From Plasmodium brasilianum (taxonomy: Eukaryota > Apicomplexa > Aconoidasida > Haemosporida > Plasmodiidae): a DNA stretch of 64,000 nt. The position numbers were made by a program, and so were the translations under genes. The stretch lies in assembly GCF_023973825.1 (NCBI RefSeq), contig NC_090123.1, positions 1,471,501-1,535,500 on the forward strand, read 5' to 3'. This document shows positions 23,823-33,897 of the stretch, in pieces. The notes beneath the pieces are model-generated. The model saw only the letters and a program-made list of their open reading frames with translations, had not been told where the DNA came from and did no database searches. Each line of letters starts with the position of its first letter. The stretch's first letter is position 1.

Positions 23823-24523
23823 ATGCGTGGAGTAATTCCGGAAGATAAAATTCATTTAATACAAAAAAATTTCAACATAGTTGATAGTAATCGAGATAAT
23901 AAAATTGATGAACATGAATTTAAAACATTATTGCGGTTACTAGGACAAACCAAGACGGAAAAGGAAATAGAGGAAATTATTGAAAAGCATTTTGAGGATG
24001 ATAATGATGAAGATAAGGAGGACAAAAGGGAAGAAGATGGAAAGAACAAAAAAGATGAAGAGGATAACAAAAATTATAAAAGTAAAAATTATATTAAGAA
24101 AAATACAGTAAAAGGTATAGCAAACCATGAACGTATAAAAAGTTTAATTGCAAAATTAAATAATTTTAGTGAAAATAATAAAAAAGAAGATGGCATAACA
24201 AATATAGGAAATAATTCCCTATTAAATAATAAACTGATAAAAAAAAAAAAAAAAAACCTATTAATTTTGAAACGTTTATGAATATATTTATGAACACTTA
24301 TACTGAACCAATATCATTAAATGAGTTAGTTAGATGCTTTGAAGTGTTCGACAATGAAAAAAGTGGTTATATGGATGAAGAAAAATTAAGATATATTCTG
24401 ATGAATTCAAATGAAAGGTTAATTGATGAAGATATAAAATTTTTTTTAAAATCTTTAAATCTGAAAGACATAAATAAAATAGACTATGTTTTACTGTCCA
24501 AAAAGTTAAAAAATATTTCTTAA
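23823..24523 (+). CDS. EF-hand (calmodulin-like) protein, frame broken at poly-A
   Basis: Probable calcium-binding protein of the calmodulin/centrin/light-chain superfamily. The likely start is the ATG at 23823 (MRGVIPEDKIHLIQ); upstream codons are repeat and (TA)n. The first EF-hand is canonical, with loop DSNRDNKIDEHE having all acidic ligands including Glu12. A ~95-residue Asp/Glu/Lys/Asn-rich insertion follows. The frame then breaks at an 18-base A run (24239-24256): the first frame ends at 24281, while the continuation INFETFMNIFMNTY, an EF-hand exit helix, is in another frame. A third hand (FDNEKSGYMDEEK) has Lys at position 12, so is probably poor at binding calcium. A degenerate fourth follows. 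With one extra A the protein is about 233 aa. It is convergent with P28. Confidence 0.8.
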
Positions 24524-24691
24524 CATAAAAAATTATTGTGTTTTGAAAAAAGAGAAAGCGTGAAAATATGATATCATTTTTGTGGACTATTTCTGGAGTA
24601 GGAAATTTATTTTGTATTTCCTGAATTGGGATTGCACCTTTGTTGTTGGGCCATGCGGGTTTGCATCCATGAAGGTGTATGTATTTGTACG

Positions 24692-24925
24692 TGTGTTTGT
24701 GTTTGTGTTTGTGTTTGTGTTTGTGTTTGTATTTTTGTTTGTTTTTGTGCTTATGTTTGTGTTTGTATTTTTGTTTGTTTTTGTGCTTATGTTTGTGTTT
24801 GTATTTGTGTTTGTTTTTGTGCTTATGTTTGTGTTTGTATTTGTGTTTGTTTTTGTGCTTATGTTTGTGTTTGTTTTTGTGCTTATGTTTGTGTTTGTAT
24901 TTGCGTTTGTGCTTGTGTTTTGTTT
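24692..24925. repeat. 6-bp (GTGTTT)n array with higher-order unit
   Basis: GTGTTT hexamers with GTATTT, TTGTTT and GTGCTTAT variants form a repeated ~42-bp block (TTTTTGTGCTTATGTTTGTG core). All plus frames stay open (FVFVFV, VCVCVC, LCLCLC), as does a minus frame of His/Lys. This shows it is composition, not coding. Confidence 0.85.
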
Positions 24926-25108
24926 TCATTTCTGTTTGCATTTCCCCCCCTTTTTTCGTGGGAAAGCACAGTATATTTTATTACTTTTTCCTTGAAAACA
25001 TAGCTATTTATTTTTCCACAAAATTATATCGTACATTAGCATTAAATGACGTTGCATTATGTTTCTGATTACTTGCTTATTTGTAAATTATTTTTTTGAA
25101 CAATTATT

Positions 25109-25136
25109 AATCAAATCAAATCGATTTGATTTGATT
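25109..25136. other. Perfect 28-bp palindrome between convergent genes
   Basis: AATCAAATCAAATC is followed at once by its exact reverse complement. It lies in the gap between the convergent EF-hand gene and P28. A further inverted repeat (ATGGTAA ... TTACCAT) lies at 25228-25255. Possible RNA hairpins at transcript ends on both strands. Confidence 0.8.
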
Positions 25137-25994
25137 TGATTTATTTTATTGTGTGGTACCTTTATTGGAGAAACAAAACCCGAACATGTACATAATTATT
25201 GTTCGATCTTTTGTTTTCGTTTCCTTAATGGTAAGTAATTAACAGTAATTACCATCATGAATGTCATATGCATGATAGCAAAAGGAAATGCATATTTTTA
25301 ATAGCTCTGTACAAAAAACAAAAAAAAAAAAAAAAAAATAAAAAAAAAAAAATAAAAAAATAAAAAAAAAAAAATAATAATTTTACCCTTGTGACATTTC
25401 TTTTTTCCCTAAAATTTGATATAATTAGAATTTAGTTTAAATCGTTGGTTGTGATACTGGAAACAAAAAAACAAAAAAACAAAAAACAAAAAACAAAAAA
25501 CAAAAAACAAAAAAAAAATACGAAAAAACTACATATATACTAACAAAAAAAAAAAGTTGTGATTATGATAACAATAGTAATGAAAATTATTATAACAACG
25601 GAAACAAATGAATCATAAAAAAAAAAAAAAAAAAAAAAGACATAACAAGGAACGAATTTAAAATGAATAGGAGGAAAATAAAGCATAAACTAAAAAATAA
25701 AAAAAAAACTCCTTATTATACTCTTTGTGCAACTACGTCTTTACATGCTTTGGTGTAATTTTGCATATATATATATATATATATATGCACATATACACAT
25801 ATGTATGTACGTATATGTATGGGCTCATTCCTTTAAAATTTCTCTTTAAAAACCATTTTATACAATGATGACAAAAATGTTTGGAAAATAGAAAAAAAAA
25901 ATTCTAATCATTTTTATGAAGCTTGTCCATAATACAATTGTGCAATAAACGAGGGTTCAAAAATTGCTGCTTTTTTTTTTTTTTTTTTTTTTTT
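25137..25994. other. A-rich intergenic stretch
   Basis: Several A-rich simple-sequence tracts (25315-25378, 25463-25520 with CAAAAAA units, 25616-25638), (TA)n at 25767-25786, and a T run of about 25 ending at 25994. I see nothing coding. Confidence 0.7.
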
Positions 25995-26150
25995 CTATAA
26001 TAATAGTAATAATAATTGTAGTAATAATTGTAGTAATAATTGTAGTAATAATTGTAGTAATAATTGTAGTAATAATTGTAGTAATAATTGTAGTAATAAT
26101 AGTAGTAATAATAGTAGTTATAATGGTAATAATTATTATTATTATTGTTA
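25995..26150. repeat. 12-bp minisatellite TAATAATTGTAG in P28 3' flank
   Basis: About ten units of TAATAATTGTAG decay into TAATAATAGTAG. The array starts about 50 bases beyond the P28 stop and is probably in its 3' untranslated region. Confidence 0.9.
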
Positions 26151-26202
26151 TCACTATGATTATAATTATTACACGTGTTTATATCCAGCTAAATGATGCA
26201 AA

Positions 26203-26892
26203 CTATAATGCTGCCATCATATAGACTGCAAGTATAACTAAAAGGCTGAACATGGACATTTCATTCATTACACTGTAGCCTGTACTTCCATTTTCACCAC
26301 TACCTTCACCACCGCTGCCCTCACCTCCGTCACCTTCACCTCCACTACCTGCTCCTCCATCATCTATCTTAGCACATTCATAAAATGTTCCTTGTAATTT
26401 GCATTCTTTATCTTCTTTACATTTCAGTGTACATTTGGTTTTTCCGGGTTTTTCACACTTTTTATTTTCATCATGTACTATGCCTACATGACAAGCACAT
26501 TTTGTAATATTTGCATTATAGGGGTCAACTATACATTTTCCTTGTCCACATACAACCTTATCACATATACTTGGAATACATTGATCATTTACTGGTATAT
26601 AGCCTCTGTTGCAGGTACATGCTAATTTCTTTGGGTCTGATGCTGATGAGATATTTGTGCATGTAGCATAGTGATCACAGAAATTATTTAAATGTTCAAT
26701 TTTTTCGCATTGTCCTTTTTTTTCACAAATACTTTCATATGTTAAAACAAATCCTTCATTGCACCGACATTCAAAATGGTTACTCATTTGAACTAAATCT
26801 CCATTTATGCATACTGTGGACTCATTGACTATTGCATTACTATATTTTATTACAAGTTGGATGAAAAATAAAAGAAATACACTGTAATTCAT
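26203..26892 (-). CDS. P28: Ookinete surface protein P28
   Basis: GPI-anchored zygote/ookinete surface antigen, partner of P25 in coating the parasite during mosquito midgut passage; a transmission-blocking vaccine target. The 229-aa protein has a signal peptide (residues 1-20, ending YSNA), four EGF-like modules with 20 cysteines, and the family landmark QMSNHFECRC. The last EGF module is incomplete, as is usual for P28. It is followed by a Gly/Ser/Glu tandem repeat (GSGGEG type, residues ~185-205) and a hydrophobic GPI-signal tail ending VILAVYMMAAL. The GSGGE-type repeat recalls Pvs28, while the AT content does not. It has a single exon and is co-oriented with P25, 2.1 kb away. P28 and P25 transcripts are known to be stored and translationally repressed in female gametocytes. 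The ATG at 26890-26892 directly precedes the signal peptide. Confidence 0.96.
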   Translation of the reverse strand: MNYSVFLLFFIQLVIKYSNAIVNESTVCINGDLVQMSNHFECRCNEGFVLTYESICEKKGQCEKIEHLNNFCDHYATCTNISSASDPKKLACTCNRGYIPVNDQCIPSICDKVVCGQGKCIVDPYNANITKCACHVGIVHDENKKCEKPGKTKCTLKCKEDKECKLQGTFYECAKIDDGGAGSGGEGDGGEGSGGEGSGENGSTGYSVMNEMSMFSLLVILAVYMMAAL

Positions 26893-27279
26893 TTTTATTT
26901 TTAAGAAGGTTCAATGTGTTTTATTTTTTTATTTTTAAGACAATACAGCATAAAAAATTTTACAAAACTTTTGTGCTAGGTGAATATACAGAGAAATCAA
27001 ATTTGAACAAATTGAACAAGAAAGAAAAAAACGATAAAATGATAAAATGTAAAACGATTAAATGAAAAATGATAAAATGGAAAAATGGTGAAACGATTAA
27101 ATGAAAAATGATAAAATGAAAAATGGTAAAATGGTAAAATGATTAAATAGCAAAATAACAAAATAGCAAATAACTGAAAAAAAAAATGTAGAAAGTATTA
27201 AATTTTATTATATTATGTTTTATTTCTTTATTCATTCATGTATATTTATGTCTATGTATTTTTTTTTTCTTTCTTTCTT

Positions 27280-27325
<46 letters not shown>

Positions 27326-27422
27326 TGTTGTTGTATCTACATGTCCGTTCAGAATTTTTTCAAAAAAAAAAAAAAAAGGTCTTTGTGAGCTTTTATAAAA
27401 TATTCATTAAAATTAAAAATTA

Positions 27423-28362
27423 TAGCTAGCACATATGTTACTTGAGTTTTCTGTTAGTAATAAATCATACGCAAATTACACACCTTTTTGTTAAGATTAT
27501 ATGAAGAAATATATTTTTATACTTATCAATTAAATTAATATCGGAAATATGATCACTTTTTTTTTTCTTCAAAACTTTTTGATTAGCTAGAATTATATCT
27601 GTAGAACATTTGTACGTAAGAATTTATTTTATGAAAATGAAAACAAATCATAAATTTTGAACATGCGCAATTTTATACAAATTATTTTTTTTGATTTATA
27701 ACCATCGGTTAAGGACATAATGTAGGCGATGTAACCATTTATTGACGAAGTATTCCCATTTTGATATTTTCACTCTAATGTAGAAATAACATAGTGATTA
27801 AGCACAAAAATGTATTTTCTTTGTAAGTGCAATATTTTTATAAGTGCACCTCCTTATAAATGCACTTTCTCAAAAAATACATTTCCCATAACCACACTGA
27901 GTATGCAATTTGCTGAAGTCCAAAACATAGGAATCGCTTGAAAAAAAATTAATTTTTTATGAACAAATGACTTATCAGTAGCTATAAAAAAAAAAAAAAA
28001 ATTATAAATTCTTTAGAAATATTAACAAGTTATCATGTGCTCATGACTTCATGCGGAAATATATGTTTCATTGTAAAAATAATAAATTATTATATGAACA
28101 TGCAAGCACGTCAGGAAAACTGTGTTAAAATTTTGTTTTAACAGTACAAAGAACAAATGCTCAACAAGATGTGCATATGAATAACTTATTGTATGCCCAA
28201 CGCCAAAAAAAATAACAATTAACTACGAATAAAAAAAAAAACCACAAATACAAACAAAATAGCTACAAATAAAAAAAAAAAAAAAAAGCCACATATATGA
28301 ACAAAATAGCTACAAATAAAAAATAAAAAAAAAAGATGCCACATATACGAACAAAATAGCTA
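27423..28362. promoter_or_regulatory. Cluster of six TAGCTA hexamers upstream of P28
   Basis: TAGCTA occurs at 27423-27428, 27584-27589, 27979-27984, 28260-28265, 28307-28312 and 28357-28362. From memory, TAGCTA is the core site reported for the ookinete regulator AP2-O in rodent malaria. At roughly 80% AT, only about one copy would be expected in 2.1 kb. The last three lie in consecutive ~48-bp repeat units. Function is inferred. Confidence 0.4.
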
Positions 28363-28480
28363 CACAAAAATATAAAACAAGAAGCCATATATAGTAATAA
28401 ATTAGCAAAATATAAATAAACAAAAAGAAGCCAGATATTCTAACAAAATTACTATATATAAATAAAAAAAATAAGCATAA
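28225..28480. repeat. Degenerate ~48-bp tandem repeat
   Basis: Four to five copies of a unit built from GCCACATATACGAACAAAAT, then AGCTAC and an A-rich spacer. Copies decay to the right (GCCATATATAGTAATAAATT, GCCAGATATTCTAACAAAAT). The unit carries TAGCTA in three copies. Confidence 0.75.
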
Positions 28481-29015
28481 ATAAGATCAAAAAACAAAAA
28501 AATAAAAATATGCAGAAAAGGAAACGAATGGAGAATACTGACATGATGACAAGGTGTTCTCAGTTAAGTGCACTTTACCACTAGTCTAGTTCTATTCTGA
28601 ACATCTGTTTTTTGTACTTTTTTAGAAATATTTTGGATGAAAGTTGATTTTGTAGTAATAAGTTTTTTTTTTTTTCTTTTCTTTTCTATCTTTCCCTTTT
28701 TTTTTTTTTTTTTTTTTTTGGCATAATTTATATTTTTTCAAATAAAGGAAAACTTACTGTTTTATTTCTTTATCTTTCTCGTAATTATTTTTGCTTTGTG
28801 AAAAACAAATTTTTTGACTGTTCAAGATGAATTTGGAGTATTGAAAAAAACATACATACGTGCATACATTATATATATATTATATATATCATATATAAAG
28901 ATACAAATGATTAATTTACGATAAAGTATTAAAAAAAAAAAAAAAAGAAAAAAAAAAAAATTTTATTGTAAGCAAAAAGTGTTTTAACTTTACAAATATA
29001 TCCAATGTACTCATA

Positions 29016-29023
29016 AATTTACA
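29016..29023 (-). promoter_or_regulatory. Pumilio-like element TGTAAATT next to the P25 stop
   Basis: On the transcript strand, UGUAAAUU begins one base after the UGA stop of P25. Pumilio-family proteins bind UGUANAU-type sites, and Plasmodium PUF2 has been linked to repression of P25/P28 mRNAs in gametocytes (recalled, not checked). Position and match are seen; function is inferred. Confidence 0.35.
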
Positions 29024-29024
29024 T

Positions 29025-29675
29025 TCAAATAATATATAAATAGGTTAAAGCTATAATGAAAATGATACTTAAATTTACAATGTTAAATACTGAATAGGCA
29101 GTACATATACCTTCTTCTTTATCAAAAGAAAAACCATCTTCACAGTCACATTTATAACGTCCTTCTACAACTTTGCAAGTTTCGTTGCTCTTTAAGCATT
29201 TTAATGTACATTTAGTTTCCCCATCTTTTGTACACATGTTTTTGTTATTTGGATCTGGAACTTTGCCTATATCACAAGAACATATGGCAGTTTTAACATC
29301 TTCATTATTTGGGTCTAAAATACATTTTCCTTTATCACAAGATACATTTTTACATACAGACGGAACACAAACATCTTTTACATTAGTATATCCTACAGCA
29401 CACATACAAGTATATTTATTTGGCGTGTTAGCCAAAACACATGTAGAAAAATCAGCACAAGGTTTAGATTTAGTTCCTTCTTTGCATTCTTGTTTCTGTT
29501 CACACACATCGTCCTTTACATGTACATGTCCATCATCACATACACACTCAAAATGATTGCTCATTTGAATCAGATACCCATTTTTACATACCGTGTCTAT
29601 GGTGACCTTTGCTTTATTATGTTTTATTGCAAGTTGCATTAAAAAGAAAAGAATCGCACTGTAATAGGTATTCAT
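29025..29675 (-). CDS. P25: Ookinete surface protein P25
   Basis: GPI-anchored ookinete surface protein and leading transmission-blocking vaccine antigen. The single exon encodes 216 residues, the family length. Signal peptide residues 1-22 (MNTYYSAILFFLMQLAIKH start). Four EGF-like modules contain 22 cysteines (11 disulfides), as in Pvs25, with landmarks QMSNHFECVCDDG, CMCAVGYT, CSCDIGKVPDP and CDCEDGFSFDKE. The tail after YSVFNIVN is hydrophobic and ends TYLYII, as expected for GPI attachment. The ATG at 29673-29675 is followed directly by the signal peptide. P25 and P28 are tandem paralogues on the same strand. A UGUAAAUU element follows the stop and a TGTACGTACA palindrome lies about 580 bases upstream, both plausible parts of female-gametocyte regulation. 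Confidence 0.97.
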   Translation of the reverse strand: MNTYYSAILFFLMQLAIKHNKAKVTIDTVCKNGYLIQMSNHFECVCDDGHVHVKDDVCEQKQECKEGTKSKPCADFSTCVLANTPNKYTCMCAVGYTNVKDVCVPSVCKNVSCDKGKCILDPNNEDVKTAICSCDIGKVPDPNNKNMCTKDGETKCTLKCLKSNETCKVVEGRYKCDCEDGFSFDKEEGICTAYSVFNIVNLSIIFIIALTYLYII

Positions 29676-30767
29676 ATTGAAATAATATGTATATGTAAGT
29701 AGTAGTAATAGTAATAATAATAATAATAGGAGAGAACAAAAAAAAAAAAAAAAAATGAACTGTTCTTACAAAATTTATGATATTTTATCAATTTGTTGAT
29801 ATGATTTGTTAAGGTAATATTAATTTTTGCACAAAATTAAAACAACTCTACAAAAAACAAAAAAAGAAAAAAAAAGTAGCAAATAAACGAGGAAACAAAA
29901 CAGACAAATTCAATTAATATTGAAATGAGGTTAATTATGAACTGAGGAAAATAAGGTAAATTTTGACGTAATAAAACAAATAAAAACTTAAATTATACAA
30001 AATAATATAAAAAAAAAATATATATTTTTTTATTAATATATGCGTACTACTTTATTTTATTGTCCTTGTTTTTTGAACTTGATTTTTTTTTTTTTTACTC
30101 GAATTTTGGTGTGACATTTTGAGGAAGCGTGGATTTTTATTGCTAATGCATGGAAAAAAAAAAAAAAAAAAAAAAGCAAAGTGCTCAAGATAGTTTGCAA
30201 TGCACATATATATATATATGCTTGAGTGCGTGTATATGTGTACGTACTTTCTGTACGTACATCATATGATGTTGTATGCAGGGGAATGTAAAACGCTTTT
30301 GTGGTTTCCTTCAAACGTGTCGCAATGCCGTCCGCATAACTTTCAAGGCATACATATATATGTACTCGCCCTCTCCTATTAAAGTTTAAGTTAGACAACT
30401 GGTTTTTAATAAGAAGTTTTATTAGTCTTACAATAGTCCTACTCTGGTGGTAGTTTTTTTATTTTTATTTTTATTCCTTTATTATTATTATTTTTTTGTT
30501 TGTTTGAGGGAAACACACATTGATATATATATATATGTATAAATATTCCAATATTGTATGATACAATTTTAATCTTTAATTAAAAAAAGTATAGAGTGCA
30601 TGAAGGAGAATGTTCCTTCTTAAGAATACAAATATTATTTTAATATTTTTAAAAAGTTATGAAATAAATTGGAATTTATGATATCCTTATTAAAATGCAT
30701 ATATAACGCTAATGTTGTTTTTTCAAAATGGGGACATATAAATAAATATGTAAATACATACACACAC

Positions 30768-30813
<46 letters not shown>

Positions 30814-30899
30814 CATAACTGTTCACTGAAAAAGGAATAAAAATATGAACACAATGTACGCAAGTATTATGTATGTATTCCATATGATTATGCCATAAT
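29676..30899. promoter_or_regulatory. P25 upstream region
   Basis: Contains (TAA)n-like repeats at 29700-29730 close to the start, A/T runs, a moderately GC-rich stretch 30180-30400 and (TA)n at 30780-30812. Frames through it are low-complexity or lack an ATG. Probable P25 5' untranslated region and promoter, plus the 3' flank of the gene at 30900. Confidence 0.6.
30252..30261. promoter_or_regulatory. TGTACGTACA palindrome upstream of P25
   Basis: A perfect 10-bp palindrome 577 bases upstream of the P25 ATG. It matches TGTRNNYACA, which I recall as the female-gametocyte cis-element associated with AP2-FG in rodent malaria. P25 is a female-gametocyte transcript, so location and motif agree; function is inferred. 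Confidence 0.45.
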
Positions 30900-31453
30900 T
30901 TAGATCTGCGTATACTCCATAATTAATTTGTTAACATTATACTTTTGAAATATTAAGAATAAAAAAGGGGATTCTTTCCACATCAACTTTATTCTGTTTA
31001 ATTCATCTTCACATGTACCATCAACATGAACAAGTGTTTCATGTATCTTTTCTTTTAATTTATAATCTTGACTAAAATATGTCATTGTGTTGTTAAAGAA
31101 GACGTCCAAGGAATGTAATAAAGTAGTACTGGCAGTAGTAGCAGTAGTAGTGGTAGCGTTTTTATCTTTACACTCTTTAATACATCTTTGCAGTGCTTTC
31201 ATTCTTTCAACACACTCTTTCATATGGACTAGTAGTGATTTTAATGACTCGAATATTTTTATAAACTCATATGTTAATTCACTTTTCAGAAGAGTATGCA
31301 ACTCTGCTGCTTTGTGGAGCCCTTTACCAGGGGTCGAGCTAAAATGAAATTGAAAGAAAAGAGGAGTGAGGGTGTAGAAAAAAATCAAACATAAACCTTA
31401 TTTTCGTTATGTATGCACATGTTTTTAAGACGTAGAAAAGTAATATTATTTTA

Positions 31454-31492
<39 letters not shown>

Positions 31493-31645
31493 AGCGTATG
31501 TATAATATAATATGTACCTTTTATTTAAAATGATCTGAGTGAGTTGATTTATCGAAACAACAGTAGAATCATGTAAAGTGAAATACTTTTTAATATAAAT
31601 AATACTTTCATTTGCAATATTTTTTTCATTTTTCCTTTCGCTCAT
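30900..31645 (-). CDS. Two-exon conserved-looking protein of unknown function (188 aa)
   Basis: Exon 1 is 31518-31645 (ATG at 31643-31645, 128 bases, phase 2, donor GTACAT). Exon 2 is 30900-31338, after a strong pyrimidine-rich acceptor TTTCATTTTAG. The join (codon AG+C = Ser) restores one 188-residue frame. The 179-base intron carries a long A-run (plus-strand T run). The protein is mainly helical and amphipathic (SELTYEFIKIFESLKSLLVH, MKECVERMKALQRCIKEC), has a Thr/Ala run (TTTTATTASTTL), and ends in a well-ordered segment (DELNRIKLMWKESPFL). No membrane segment or signal is visible once the intron-derived hydrophobic start of the exon 2 frame is removed. I do not recognise the family; the helical pattern suggests a structural or scaffold role, which is inference. 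It is co-oriented with P25, 1.2 kb upstream of it. Confidence 0.75.
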
Positions 31646-32951
31646 TATGATTATACGCAAATTTATTTAAGCTTTTCCTTCGCTTTAAAAATGTTAAAAT
31701 AAAAAATATATATATAAATAAATATATATATATATACAGCATACCACATTAACATTATTCGCATATTAAGTATTCCCCTCTTTTTTGACAAATATAGCTA
31801 TGTACAATAAATAATTTACATTTAAGAAAAAAATAAATAAATAAAAGTGAAAATAATAGGTGCTGAACATCATCATATATACTATGCTGACATGTTTAAT
31901 TCATTTTGTCATTAATTGAAATAGAGTTAATGCTTCATCAATGTTTTGAAGTAGCAAAAAATGGCAAAAAGGAAAGGAGAAAAAAAGAGAAATAAAAGAA
32001 ATAAGGAAGAGCAAAATTGTTTTGTAATTTGTAAATAATATATATTCCGTTTTATTTAATTGCCTTTTCAAGTTTATTTTACTTAATCCCTATTTATTTA
32101 ATACTCCCCTGCCCCCCCCCCAACCGAATATTTCTTCGTTTCTGTTTTGCAAGCAAATTGTAATGCGCCAAAAGTTTAACAGATTGGATTAGTACACAGT
32201 TTATGATTATTTAGAGATGCATATTTTTACCTTTACGTAATTACACATATATAAATATATGGTACGAAATACCGATTGCCTAAATGAGCGAATTGCACTG
32301 TTACGCGATGCTTTTAAATTTCATCATTTGTCCGCAGTGTTGACAAAAATAATTTAGTTTTTAAAAAGGCTAAATGTGATATAAATATTCCCCCACAGCT
32401 CTAATTTTTTTTTAAAATATTTGTATACCATTATATATATATATATATATATGCATAATGTTCTGCGTTGTGTGCACAAAAACAAACTCTAAAATGTTGA
32501 ATATTGTGCTTTTTTAATATGAGAAACGGACTTTATATTTATGAATGTTTATTTTTTTTTTTTAAATTGAAGACAGTACAAGAACGAACGAAATATATTT
32601 ACATACAACATTATTTTATATTTAAAACTTTCTTATTTACATAATCTCTCTCATATGAAGCAGCCTATTTTATTATACATGTTTCATTTCATTAAGATAA
32701 GGAACATACTTTAACATGATTGTAAAATAAATACACGTAATGTAGAACGAATATTTTGATCATTCATTTTAACGTCAACATGTTAAAGTATTTGTTATTA
32801 GTACATTAAAATGAATATCTTTATTTTTAAAAGATGAATAATTAATATATATGTATAGTTATATTTTATTTTATTTTTTTATGAACTGTTCAGGTAATTT
32901 TGTTTTTGGTAAATATTTACCATGTCACACTATTTTTACGACAAAAAAAAA

Positions 32952-32987
<36 letters not shown>

Positions 32988-33579
32988 ATATATTTTTTTT
33001 TGTCCTGTATGAAGACCCTCATTTCGCGCTTTACCTACTGAGGTGGAATAGAAAAAGAGAAAATACAAAATAAAACGAAAAAAAGTACCATCGATATGCT
33101 ATTGTTAGATTTAAAAAAAAAAAAAAAAAAGAATTTTTGTGCCACTGCAGTGTAGCAGTTCACGTCGTTTTATATACCTGTTTGAAGTACATAGAATGGT
33201 GTGAAGAAAAAACAAATAAATGAAATAGAAATAAATTAAAATTAAATGAAAGTAAAATAAAAATCAGTGCAATATTAGAGTAAAATCAGTGTAAAATTAT
33301 TGTAAAATTATTGTAAAATTAGAGTAAAATGTAGCAATGGTAAAGAGACACGTGTGTTTTCTATTTGTTCTCTGTTCGTTAATACTGGTGTAAATTGTTC
33401 ATTTTAATTTAAAAAAATGAGTACATATATTTTAAACATTTCTTACATCAGCAATGATTTTAATTTTTCTAGAATTGCATTAAAAATGTATTTGTACCAA
33501 ATCTTGCAACATGAAAAATTATAGTACACGAATGTGTACACAGTTCACATATGTGGAAATTAAAATATATTTATTATGT

Positions 33580-33760
33580 TGTTTTGTGTTATGTTAATTT
33601 GTGTTATGTTAATTTGTGTTATGTTAATTTGTGTTATGTTAATTTGTGTTATGTTAATTTGTGTTATGTTAATTTGTGTTATGTTAATTTGTGTTATGTT
33701 AATTTGTGTTATGTTGATTTGTGTTATGTTAGTTTGTGTTATGTTAATTTGTGTTAGTGT
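33580..33760. repeat. 15-bp minisatellite TGTGTTATGTTAATT
   Basis: About twelve near-perfect 15-bp units with sporadic GATTT and AGTTT variants. Because 15 divides by three, two plus frames stay open (CYVNL, MLICV), which is an artefact. Confidence 0.95.
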
Positions 33761-33835
33761 TATTGTGTGTTATTGTTATTTTTTTTTGTTGTTGTTGTTT
33801 CATTTTTCTCTATTTGGTTTTATTTGTTTTCATTT

Positions 33836-33837
<2 letters not shown>

Positions 33838-33896
<59 letters not shown>
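33838..33896. repeat. 59-base T homopolymer
   Basis: Uninterrupted T run, among the longest homopolymers of the window. Its length is probably inexact, since other long homopolymers here disrupt genes. Confidence 0.9.

Positions 33897-33897
<1 letters not shown>

Larger units (their letters stand above)
26893..29024. promoter_or_regulatory. P28 upstream region / P25 3' flank
   Basis: 2.1 kb with no coding potential. It holds degenerate AAAATGATAAAATG/AAAACGATTAAATG repeats (27030-27150), a T run of about 40 (27284-27323), degenerate ~48-bp repeats (28225-28480), and six copies of the palindrome TAGCTA (listed separately). It must contain the P28 promoter and the P25 3' untranslated region. 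Confidence 0.6.

Noticed and set aside
24330..24941. 203-codon minus-strand frame rich in His/Lys
   Set aside because: Produced by the (GTGTTT)n array; antisense to the EF-hand gene end and with no conserved content outside the repeat.
31339..31388. Hydrophobic start of the 162-codon frame upstream of SSTPGKG, which resembles a signal peptide
   Set aside because: It is the pyrimidine-rich end of an intron; the AG at its end joins in phase to an upstream exon with a proper ATG.
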